Assembly (NCBI GenBank): GCA_023451375.1
Contig: JAEXZS010000097.1
Location: 86,368-150,367, forward strand
DNA from: Pseudomonadota bacterium
GTDB taxonomy: Bacteria > Pseudomonadota > Alphaproteobacteria > Caulobacterales > Caulobacteraceae
Reading direction: 5' to 3'
Length of the DNA stretch: 64,000 nt
The position numbers and the translations under genes were made by a program. The notes under the pieces are model-generated. The model was not told the DNA's origin, searched no databases, and worked only from the letters and a program-made list of their open reading frames with translations. Every line of letters starts with the position of its first letter. Positions within the stretch are counted from its first letter, which is position 1. Below are positions 18,288 through 25,200 of the stretch, one piece after another.

Positions 18288-18374
18288 GTCGATTTTCTCC
18301 TTCCCCAGGTCGCGGACGCCCGCACGGGGCCGTCCGGCCAAGCCAAGCTTGACCGGACAGGTTGATCCCAAAAC

Positions 18375-19088
18375 TCAGGCGGCGTCCACCAGCACGATCT
18401 CGGCGTCCGACAGCGCCTTGACGGTGACGACCTCCTCCTGGGCGATGGCGGCGCCGTCGCGGGCGTTCAGACGAACACCATTGACCTCGACCTCGCCCTT
18501 GGCGGGCACCAGATAGGCGCGGCGCGTCGAGCCCAGCGGATAGTCGGCGCGGTCGCCGGCCTTCAGCGTCGCCGCCACGACCCGGGCGTCGGTGCGGATC
18601 GGCAAGGCGTCCCCCCCGCCCTCAATCGTGTCCGCCTCGAAGCCGGAGGCCAGGACCACGAACTGGCCGGAACGCTCGCCCTTGGGGAAGGGCTTGGAGC
18701 CCCAGCTGGGCTTCTCGCCGCGCTTGGTCGGCTCGATCCAGATCTGGAAGATGCGGGTCAGGTCGGGCTCGGCGTTGTATTCGGCGTGGCGGATGCCGGT
18801 GCCCGCGCTCATCACCTGGACGTCGCCGGCGACGGTGCGGCCCTTGTTGCCCAGGCTGTCCTCATGGCTGATCGCGCCTTCGCGGACGTAGGTGATGATC
18901 TCCATGTCGGCATGGGGGTGCGGCGGGAAGCCCGCGCCCGCGGCGATCTCGTCGTCGTTCCAGACGCGCAGATTGCCCCAGCTCATCCGCTTGGGATCGT
19001 AATAGTTGGCGAAAGAGAAGTGGTGTTTGGCGTTGAGCCAGCCGTGGTCGGCGCCGCCCAGGCCTTCGAAGGGTCTGCGTTCGATCAT
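18375..19088 (-). CDS. Pirin family protein
   Basis: Bicupin iron protein of 237 residues. The N-terminal cupin holds the metal ligands: His57 and His59 in FPPHPHADME, His101 in GIRHAEYN and Glu103. The RRPFEGLGGADHGWLNAKHHFSF opening is the family hallmark; characterised bacterial relatives such as YhhW are quercetinases or redox sensors. The start at 19088 (MIERRPF) is chosen because upstream in-frame sequence overlaps the divergent LysR gene. It is transcribed away from that LysR regulator across about 110 bases, so it is a likely target. Confidence 0.92.
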   Translation of the reverse strand: MIERRPFEGLGGADHGWLNAKHHFSFANYYDPKRMSWGNLRVWNDDEIAAGAGFPPHPHADMEIITYVREGAISHEDSLGNKGRTVAGDVQVMSAGTGIRHAEYNAEPDLTRIFQIWIEPTKRGEKPSWGSKPFPKGERSGQFVVLASGFEADTIEGGGDALPIRTDARVVAATLKAGDRADYPLGSTRRAYLVPAKGEVEVNGVRLNARDGAAIAQEEVVTVKALSDAEIVLVDAA

Positions 19089-19174
19089 GGTTCGGTCCTC
19101 CGCGCCGGACCGTTCCGGCGCTGTTGCTTGACGCCAAGATAGAGATCGGCGACCGAACAGAAATAGAAACAGCC

Positions 19175-19189
19175 GAAACTCATCGTTTC
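19175..19189. promoter_or_regulatory. GAAAC-N5-GTTTC dyad in the pirin/lysR intergenic region
   Basis: A 15-base inverted repeat, GAAAC TCATC GTTTC, lies 10 bases before the LysR start codon, in the intergenic region shared with the divergent pirin gene. A GAAAC half-site also occurs just upstream at about 19166. Spacing and position suit LysR-type autoregulation. Confidence 0.5.
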
Positions 19190-19199
19190 CGGAGGAGCC

Positions 19200-20126
19200 A
19201 TGTCGCGCCTGCCTGATCTCGAGGCCCTGGCCATCTTCGCCAGGGTGGCGGAAACCCAGTCCTTCTCCGGCGCGGCCGAGGCGCTGGGGCTGTCCAAGGC
19301 GACGGTGTCCAAGGCGGTGACGCGGCTGGAGCGGCAGTTGAAGACCACCCTGCTGCACCGGACCTCGCGACGCTTCTCCCTGACCGATGCGGGCCGGACG
19401 CTGGCGGCGCGGGCGGCGCACATGCTGGCCGAGGCGGAAGGGGCGGTCAGCGAGGCGCTGGACATGTCGGTGACGCCGCGAGGACTGGTGCGGCTGGCCG
19501 CTCCCATGTCGTTCGGCATGGCCTATGTGGCGCCGGCCCTGCCGGAGTTCCTGGCGCGGCACCCGGACGTGTCGATCGACCTGCACCTGTCGGACGAGGT
19601 GGTCGACCTGGTGGGCGGCGGGTTCGACTGCGCCCTGCGGATCGCCGCCCTGCCCGATTCCTCTCTGACGGCGCGCAGGCTGCGCCCGGTCGAGCGGCTC
19701 CTGGTGGCTTCACCCGACTACCTGGCCCAGCGCGGACGGCCGGTCCATCCGCGGGACCTGGAGCGCCACGCCTGCCTGAGCTACGCCTATATGCCGACCC
19801 CGGACGCCTGGCGCTTCGTCAACGCCGCGGGCGAGGAGGTCGTGGTGCGTCCGCGCGGGCCGCTGAGGGCGAACAACTCCGACGCCCTGACCGCGTCGCT
19901 GTGCGCGGGGCTGGGCCTGTTTCCCCAGCCGGACTTCATCGCCTGGAAGGACATCGCCCAGGGCAAGCTGCAGGCGGTGATGACCGACTGGCGCCTGCCG
20001 CCCATCGGCCTGCACCTGGTCGCGCCCAGCAGCGGGCCGCGACCGGCCCGCGTGGCGGCCCTGATGGACCATCTGGCCCGGACGTTCAGCGGCCCGCTGT
20101 GGCCCGGCGACACGGCCGGGCGCTGA
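19200..20126 (+). CDS. LysR family transcriptional regulator
   Basis: Regulator of 308 residues with the LysR winged helix-turn-helix at residues ~1-62 (FARVAETQSFSGAAEALGLSKATVSKAVTRLE) and a periplasmic-binding-like effector domain (residues ~90-295) of the group often found in AaeR/DmlR-like regulators. A GGAGGAG Shine-Dalgarno stands right before the ATG. It is divergent from pirin and doxX, so these are the most probable targets; a dyad between them may be its operator. The inducer is unknown. Confidence 0.93.
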   Translation: MSRLPDLEALAIFARVAETQSFSGAAEALGLSKATVSKAVTRLERQLKTTLLHRTSRRFSLTDAGRTLAARAAHMLAEAEGAVSEALDMSVTPRGLVRLAAPMSFGMAYVAPALPEFLARHPDVSIDLHLSDEVVDLVGGGFDCALRIAALPDSSLTARRLRPVERLLVASPDYLAQRGRPVHPRDLERHACLSYAYMPTPDAWRFVNAAGEEVVVRPRGPLRANNSDALTASLCAGLGLFPQPDFIAWKDIAQGKLQAVMTDWRLPPIGLHLVAPSSGPRPARVAALMDHLARTFSGPLWPGDTAGR

Positions 20127-20129
20127 CGG

Positions 20130-20438
20130 TCAGCCGCACTTGACCTGGCGGACGACGCCCGACGGCTCCTCATAGACGAAGTTCACGCGGTTCTCGCGAT
20201 AGTCCATCGTCGCCGGACAGGTGGTGCACAGGACGCGGAAGATCTGTCCCTGCGGCGCGGCCGGTATCTCGGAGCGGTTGCGGCCGACATAGGCCTGATA
20301 GTCCTCGACCTTGCAGGCCTTGAACGCGGTCTCCGAACCCGGAGCGGGCGCGGGGTCGGTCCCTTCCATCGGCGCGCAGGCCGACAGGGCCAGGGCGCCG
20401 GCGGCCATCAGGGAACCCAGAACGAAGGCGGTCTTCAT
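20130..20438 (-). CDS. I78-like peptidase-inhibitor lipoprotein, copy 1
   Basis: Small lipoprotein of 102 residues: signal peptide with lipobox LSAC (Cys21), a short Pro/Ala linker, and a C-terminal domain that follows the I78 inhibitor pattern (YVGRNRSEIP, then a strand, DYRENRVNFVY, then a Gly turn and VKCG at the end). I78 proteins inhibit serine peptidases. Unusual for the family as I know it, the middle strand carries a CTTC pair (VLCTTCPATMDYR), and further cysteines precede and end the domain. A paralogue lies immediately upstream on the same strand. Confidence 0.72.
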   Translation of the reverse strand: MKTAFVLGSLMAAGALALSACAPMEGTDPAPAPGSETAFKACKVEDYQAYVGRNRSEIPAAPQGQIFRVLCTTCPATMDYRENRVNFVYEEPSGVVRQVKCG

Positions 20439-20463
20439 GGTCGTCTCCTCATTGCGCGCCGCG

Positions 20464-20928
20464 TCAGCCGCAGCGCACCTGTTCGATGATGCCGGTGTCC
20501 CGGTCGTAGAAGATGTTCAAGCGGTAGGCCGAGAAGTCCTCGTTGATGGCGCAGGTCGTGCAGGTCACGCGACGGTTCACGACATCGACCGGAACGGGGA
20601 TCTCGGTGCGCGGTTTCCCGACCAGATGCTGCATTTCGCCCGCCCTGCAGAGATCGGCGGTCTGGCCCGTGGGCATGCGGCTGCCGACGGGGGGATTCAG
20701 TTGCGCCTGCTCCACGGCGCGCGGCGCGGAGTCGTCGGCGGCCGGGGTGGAGGAGCAGGCGGCCAGGAGGGCGGCGCCGGCCAGGACGATCAGGCCGCCT
20801 TTTCCCAGCGCCCCTCGTCGGTCTGACGCCAGTAGGCCAGGTCCGCGCCCTGCCCCTTCAGCGTCCGCCAGCGTTCGCGCGCGCGCTGCAGCGCCGGCTC
20901 GTCCCGACCGTCGAAAATGATGAAGCAT
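20464..20928 (-). CDS. I78-like peptidase-inhibitor lipoprotein, copy 2 (start uncertain)
   Basis: C-terminal I78-like domain closely parallel to copy 1: CRAGEMQHLVGKPRTEIP, VTCTTCAINEDFSAYRLNIFY and QVRCG. A hydrophobic stretch LIVLAGAALLAACSS is an obvious lipoprotein signal core with lipobox. The 5' end is a problem: from the only upstream ATG (20928) some 45 non-signal residues would precede this core and overlap holC by 139 bases, while no ATG, GTG or TTG occurs closer. A CTG at 20806-20808 would give LGKGGLIVLAG, an ideal short signal peptide, and is my preferred true start. The coordinates given are the canonical-start version. Confidence 0.6.
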   Translation of the reverse strand: MLHHFRRSGRAGAAARARTLADAEGAGRGPGLLASDRRGALGKGGLIVLAGAALLAACSSTPAADDSAPRAVEQAQLNPPVGSRMPTGQTADLCRAGEMQHLVGKPRTEIPVPVDVVNRRVTCTTCAINEDFSAYRLNIFYDRDTGIIEQVRCG

Positions 20929-21248
20929 CGTTCGAACCCTTCCGTGGCGCCCAGTTCTGCGTCGTCGAGGATGAACAGCGCCTGAGCGCCGTTCAGGTTC
21001 TCTCCGGTCTCGCTCAGCAGGACGGGCTGGCGCTCGGCGTGCGGCGCTCCGGCCCGGCCGTGCGGCAGGAAGCTGTCGTCGCGGTAGGTCCAGAGCGCCT
21101 CGTCCATCTCGTCCAGCCGATGCTCGGCCGACGCCTTGACCAGCGCGCGCCAGCCCCGCTCGAGCGTCTTCTCGAGCAGGGTCGGCAGCACCTGATCCAG
21201 CGTCGACCGCTCCAGGTGATAGAACCAGATTTCGGGCTTCTCGCTCAC
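20790..21248 (-). CDS. holC: DNA polymerase III chi subunit
   Basis: Protein of 152 residues; chi links the clamp loader (through psi) with SSB at the replication fork. The N-terminal IWFYHLERSTLDQVLPTLLEKTLERGWRALV and LWTYRDDSFLPHG segments are diagnostic, and ALFILDD then CFIIFDGRDE form the central sheet. Placed 22 bases downstream of pepA, the same pepA-holC order as in E. coli, which supports the identification. Its 3' end overlaps the presumed leader of an I78-like gene. Confidence 0.93.
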   Translation of the reverse strand: MSEKPEIWFYHLERSTLDQVLPTLLEKTLERGWRALVKASAEHRLDEMDEALWTYRDDSFLPHGRAGAPHAERQPVLLSETGENLNGAQALFILDDAELGATEGFERCFIIFDGRDEPALQRARERWRTLKGQGADLAYWRQTDEGRWEKAA

Positions 21249-21270
21249 CCGGCCCTACCTTCTCAACGGA

Positions 21271-22746
21271 TTAGGACTCGTACTTGTCCGCCACCATGCG
21301 GTCCAGCGTGCGGACGGCGAAGCCGACGCCGCCTTCCGGGACGGTGGGGCTGGGGCTCTTGTTGGCCCAGGCGGTGGGGGCGATGTCCAGGTGCGCCCAC
21401 GGCACGCCGTTGGTGAACTTCTGCAGGAACAGGGCGGCGGTGATCGAGCCGCCGGCGCGCCCGTTGCCCATGTTCTTCAGGTCCGCGATCTTGGACTCGA
21501 TATGCTGGTTGTAGATGTCCGGGATCGGCATCCGCCAGAAGTTCTCGCCCACCTTGGCGGAGGCGTCCAGGATGGCGTCGGACACCTCGTCCGAGTTGGA
21601 GAAGACGCCGGCGTAGTCCAGGCCCAGCGCGACGATCATGGCGCCCGTCAGGGTGGCCAGGTCGATCATGAACTTCGGCTTGAAGCGGTCCTGAGTGTAC
21701 CAGAGGGCGTCGGCCAGCACGAGGCGGCCTTCGGCGTCGGTGTTGATCACCTCGATGGTCTGGCCCGACATCGAGACGACGACGTCGCCCGGACGCTGGG
21801 CGTTCCCGTCAGGCATGTTCTCGACCAGGCCCAGCACGCCGACGGCGTTGACCTTGGCCTTGCGGCCGGCCAAGGCCATCATGGTTCCGGCCACGGCGGC
21901 GGCGCCGCCCATGTCCCACTTCATGTCCTCCATGCCCTCGGCGGGCTTGATCGAAATGCCGCCGGTGTCGAAGCAGACGCCCTTGCCGACGAAGGCGATG
22001 GGCTGGTCGCCCGCCGCCCCGCCGTTCCACTGGATCACGGCCAGCTGGCTGTCGCGACGGCTGCCCTGGCCGACCGCCAGAAGCGTGCGCATGCCCAGCT
22101 TCTCCATCTCGGCCTCGCCGAGGATCTCGACCTTCAGCCCCAGCTTCTCGAGGTCCTTCACGCGGCGCGCGAACTCGGCCGGATAGAGGACGTTCGCCGG
22201 TTCGGACACCAGGTCGCGGGCGAAGAGGACGGCGTCGGCGACGGGCGACAGGCTGTCGAAGGCGGCGTCGGCGGCGCGAAGGTCGGAGGTGACGACGCGC
22301 ACCGTCTTGATCGACGGCTTCTTGTCGGCCGTCTGGGTGGTCCGGTACTTGTCGAAGCGATAGGCGGCGAGACGCGCGGCGAAGCCGACGCGGGCGGCCT
22401 GTTCCGGCGCCAGGTGGGCCGCGTCGATGGTCAGGACCTCGGCGCCCGAGGACTTGGCGGCCGCATAGGCGTTGGCCCCGAAGGCCTCGATCGCCAGGTC
22501 GTCCAGCTTGTCGACCGCGCCGGCGCCCACCAGCAGGATGCTGTCGGCCTCGACGCCGTTCGGCGCGGCGACGGTCAGGGTCTGGCCAGCCTTGCCGGTC
22601 ACGCGGCTCTTCGACAGGGCCTTGGTCAGCGCGCCGCCGGCCGCCTGGTCCAGGCTCGAACCCGAACCGGCGAGCGCCCGATCCTCATGGACGAGCACCG
22701 CCAGGATCTCGGCGGTTCCGGCGGCGGCGGCGAATTCGATCTTCAT
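21271..22746 (-). CDS. pepA: Leucyl aminopeptidase (cytosol aminopeptidase, M17)
   Basis: Di-metal aminopeptidase of 491 residues that removes N-terminal residues from peptides; in E. coli it is also a DNA-binding accessory factor. The family signature NTDAEGRL is in VINTDAEGRLVLADALWY (near residue 340), and the metal-ligand segment VGKGVCFDTGGISIKPAEGM is near 260. The ATG at 22746 (MKIEFAAA) is chosen over one at 22794. It is divergent from lptF across 140 bases, as in E. coli and many other proteobacteria. Confidence 0.97.
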   Translation of the reverse strand: MKIEFAAAAGTAEILAVLVHEDRALAGSGSSLDQAAGGALTKALSKSRVTGKAGQTLTVAAPNGVEADSILLVGAGAVDKLDDLAIEAFGANAYAAAKSSGAEVLTIDAAHLAPEQAARVGFAARLAAYRFDKYRTTQTADKKPSIKTVRVVTSDLRAADAAFDSLSPVADAVLFARDLVSEPANVLYPAEFARRVKDLEKLGLKVEILGEAEMEKLGMRTLLAVGQGSRRDSQLAVIQWNGGAAGDQPIAFVGKGVCFDTGGISIKPAEGMEDMKWDMGGAAAVAGTMMALAGRKAKVNAVGVLGLVENMPDGNAQRPGDVVVSMSGQTIEVINTDAEGRLVLADALWYTQDRFKPKFMIDLATLTGAMIVALGLDYAGVFSNSDEVSDAILDASAKVGENFWRMPIPDIYNQHIESKIADLKNMGNGRAGGSITAALFLQKFTNGVPWAHLDIAPTAWANKSPSPTVPEGGVGFAVRTLDRMVADKYES

Positions 22747-22886
22747 GCAACGGACTCCGGCCAGGCCCCACCTGGCTTCAGCTTGAAAAAACACAGCGGC
22801 GCGCCAGCTTGTCGCGGACGCGCCTCGATGTGCTACTAGATGCGCCTCAATATCGCCGCCTGCAACCGGGCGAAGTCCATCCGCCC

Positions 22887-24023
22887 ATGACGCTGATTCA
22901 ACGTTACCTTTTCCGCCAGATATCGCTGCCCGTGGTCGCGGCGTGCGCGGCGCTGGCCGGAATCGGGATTCTCAGCCAGAGCCTGGATCAGCTGGAAGTC
23001 ATCGTCGAGCGCGGCCAGAGCGTGTGGGTGATGATCAAGCTGACGCTGCTGGCCCTGCCGCAGCTGCTGGCGGTGATCCTGCCCATCGGCCTGTTCATCG
23101 GCGCCCTGATCGCCCTGACGCGGCTGCAGCGCGAGCAGGAGATGACGGCGGCCTTCGCCGGCGGGATGACGCGCTGGCAGGTCATCGCCCCGACCGCGCG
23201 CCTGGCGGTGCTGGTCGCCATCCTGGCCCTTTTCATCAACCTGTTCATGCTGCCCTGGGCCCAGCAGGAGGTGCGTCGCCAGGCCTTCGCCATCCGCACC
23301 GACCTGGCGGCCCTGCTGGTCGAGGAGGGGCAATTCGTCCAGGGACCCAACGGCCTGACCGTCTATGTCCAGCAGATCGAGCAGAGCGGCCTGCTGGTGA
23401 ACCTGTTCGTCTATCTGGTCGACGGCGACGAGGTGACGACCTGGAACGCCGGCGAGGCGCGCTTCGGCCGTGACGCCGCCGGCCAGCCGATCCTGACCAT
23501 GATCGACGGCTCGGCCCAGCGCTATTCGTCCAACGGCGTGCTCGAGACCCTGTCGTTTCAACGCTACGACTTCTCCCTGGCGCCGTTCGCCGATGTGGCC
23601 GAGACGATCCGCTACAAGCCGTCGGACCTCTATCTGCGCCAGCTGCTGAACCCCTCGCCGCGGGTGCTGGAGACCGCCGGGTCGCGCGGCGAGCTGCTGG
23701 CGGAGGCCCACTCGCGCCTGTCCTCGCCGCTCTATGTGCTGGTCGCCATGGCCATGGCGCTGGCGGCCATCCTGGGCGGCGCCTTCAGCCGCAGCGGCTA
23801 CAGCTGGCGCATCGCCAAGGCGGCGGGCTTCTTCCTGCTGGCGCGCGTGATCGGCTACGGCCTGGTCGCGGCCAGCGCCTGGAACGGCTGGATGAACGTG
23901 CTGCAGTACGCCGCGCCCCTGGTCGCCCTGGCCATCGCCATGCGGGTGCTGTTCCGCGCCCTGAAGCCGCGCCGCGGCCGGCTGGCGCCGCTGGCCCGCA
24001 GGATGAAGGCGCGCTTCGCATGA
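22887..24023 (+). CDS. lptF: LPS export ABC transporter permease LptF
   Basis: Inner-membrane permease of 378 residues that with LptG and LptB2 extracts LPS for transport to the outer membrane. YjgP/YjgQ architecture: membrane helices at residues ~12-35, 55-80 and 100-125, a periplasmic beta-jellyroll (residues ~150-265) and three more helices at the C-terminus. The start MTLIQRYLFRQI is the classical LptF opening; an in-frame ATG at 22809 is rejected. The gene overlaps lptG by ATGA and begins a seven-gene operon. Confidence 0.95.
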   Translation: MTLIQRYLFRQISLPVVAACAALAGIGILSQSLDQLEVIVERGQSVWVMIKLTLLALPQLLAVILPIGLFIGALIALTRLQREQEMTAAFAGGMTRWQVIAPTARLAVLVAILALFINLFMLPWAQQEVRRQAFAIRTDLAALLVEEGQFVQGPNGLTVYVQQIEQSGLLVNLFVYLVDGDEVTTWNAGEARFGRDAAGQPILTMIDGSAQRYSSNGVLETLSFQRYDFSLAPFADVAETIRYKPSDLYLRQLLNPSPRVLETAGSRGELLAEAHSRLSSPLYVLVAMAMALAAILGGAFSRSGYSWRIAKAAGFFLLARVIGYGLVAASAWNGWMNVLQYAAPLVALAIAMRVLFRALKPRRGRLAPLARRMKARFA

Positions 24024-25159
24024 CCCTGGCCCTGCCCGCCCTGAACCTGCCGCGCCGCCTGCCCCGCATCGGCCGCATCGAGCGCTATGTGCTGGTCCAG
24101 CAGCTCCGCTCGCTGGCCACGGCCCTGGCGGTCATCGCCGCCCTGGTCATGCTGATCGACTTCGTCGAGGTGTCGCGCGGCGTGGGCTCGGACCAGGACC
24201 TGTCGGCGGTGCGGATCCTGGGCCTGGTGATGCTGAAGTCGCCGTCGGTGATCGTGCAGTTGCTGCCCTTCGTCTTCCTGTTCGGCACCCTGGGGGCCTA
24301 CATCGGCCTGAACCGGCGCAGCGAGCTGGTGGCCATGCGGGCGGCCGGCGTTTCGGCCTGGCGCTTCGTGCTGCCGTCGGCGGGGATGGCCTTCCTGCTG
24401 GGCGTGCTGACGGTGACGGCGCTCGGTCCGATGGCCTCGGCGGGCGACGCCCTGTGGCAGCGCGAGCGGGCGCGCATCTCCGGCACCGCGCCGGGCGTGG
24501 GCCCGCAGGAGGCCATCTGGCTGCGCGAGGGCGACGACCAGCGCCAGATGATCATCCGCGCCGGCCGTCAGGATCGCGCCAACGCGCGGCTGCTGGACGT
24601 GACCTTCTTCATCTACACCACCCAGGCCGGGGGAGGCCGCACCTTCTCCGAGCGGATCGACGCCCGGTCGGCGGCGCTGAGCGCGGGGCGCTGGCGGCTG
24701 GAGGACGCCACCGGCGCGACGGTGGGCCAGAAGGCGGTGAGCTATTCCACCCTGGACCTGCCCTCCAGCCTGGCCGACGAGGAGGCGTTCGAGCGCTTCG
24801 CCCGGCCGCAGTCGACGCCCTTCTGGTCGCTGCCCAACCAGATCCGGCGGATCGAGAACGCCGGCTTCAGCTCGACCGCCTATCGCCTGCGGTTTCAGCA
24901 GTTGCTGGCCACGCCGCTGGTGTTCGCGGCCATGTCGATCCTGGCGGCGGCCTTCTCCCTGCGCCTGATGCGGCTGGGGGACATGGCGCGGATGAGCGTG
25001 GCGGCGGTGATCCTGGGCTTCGCCTTCTTCTTCCTGAACCAGTTTTCGGCGGCGATGGGCTCGGCCGAGGTGGCGCCGCCGTTCGTGGCGGCCTGGCTGC
25101 CCCCGATCCTGACCGCGCTCGCCGCCTTCACCTTGCTGTTCTATACCGAGGACGGCTAA
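24020..25159 (+). CDS. lptG: LPS export ABC transporter permease LptG
   Basis: Second permease of the LptB2FG exporter, 379 residues. Shares the six-helix plus periplasmic jellyroll layout of LptF. RIERYVLVQQLRSLATAL at the N-terminus and LGAYIGLNRRSELVAMRAAGVSAWRF (coupling helix toward the ATPase) near residue 95 are typical. Translation is coupled to lptF through ATGA; lptD follows 41 bases later. The ATPase gene lptB is not in the window. Confidence 0.95.
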   Translation: MTLALPALNLPRRLPRIGRIERYVLVQQLRSLATALAVIAALVMLIDFVEVSRGVGSDQDLSAVRILGLVMLKSPSVIVQLLPFVFLFGTLGAYIGLNRRSELVAMRAAGVSAWRFVLPSAGMAFLLGVLTVTALGPMASAGDALWQRERARISGTAPGVGPQEAIWLREGDDQRQMIIRAGRQDRANARLLDVTFFIYTTQAGGGRTFSERIDARSAALSAGRWRLEDATGATVGQKAVSYSTLDLPSSLADEEAFERFARPQSTPFWSLPNQIRRIENAGFSSTAYRLRFQQLLATPLVFAAMSILAAAFSLRLMRLGDMARMSVAAVILGFAFFFLNQFSAAMGSAEVAPPFVAAWLPPILTALAAFTLLFYTEDG

Positions 25160-25200
25160 GCGGACGCCCGCTTCCCACAATACGCAATGACGGATGGCAT

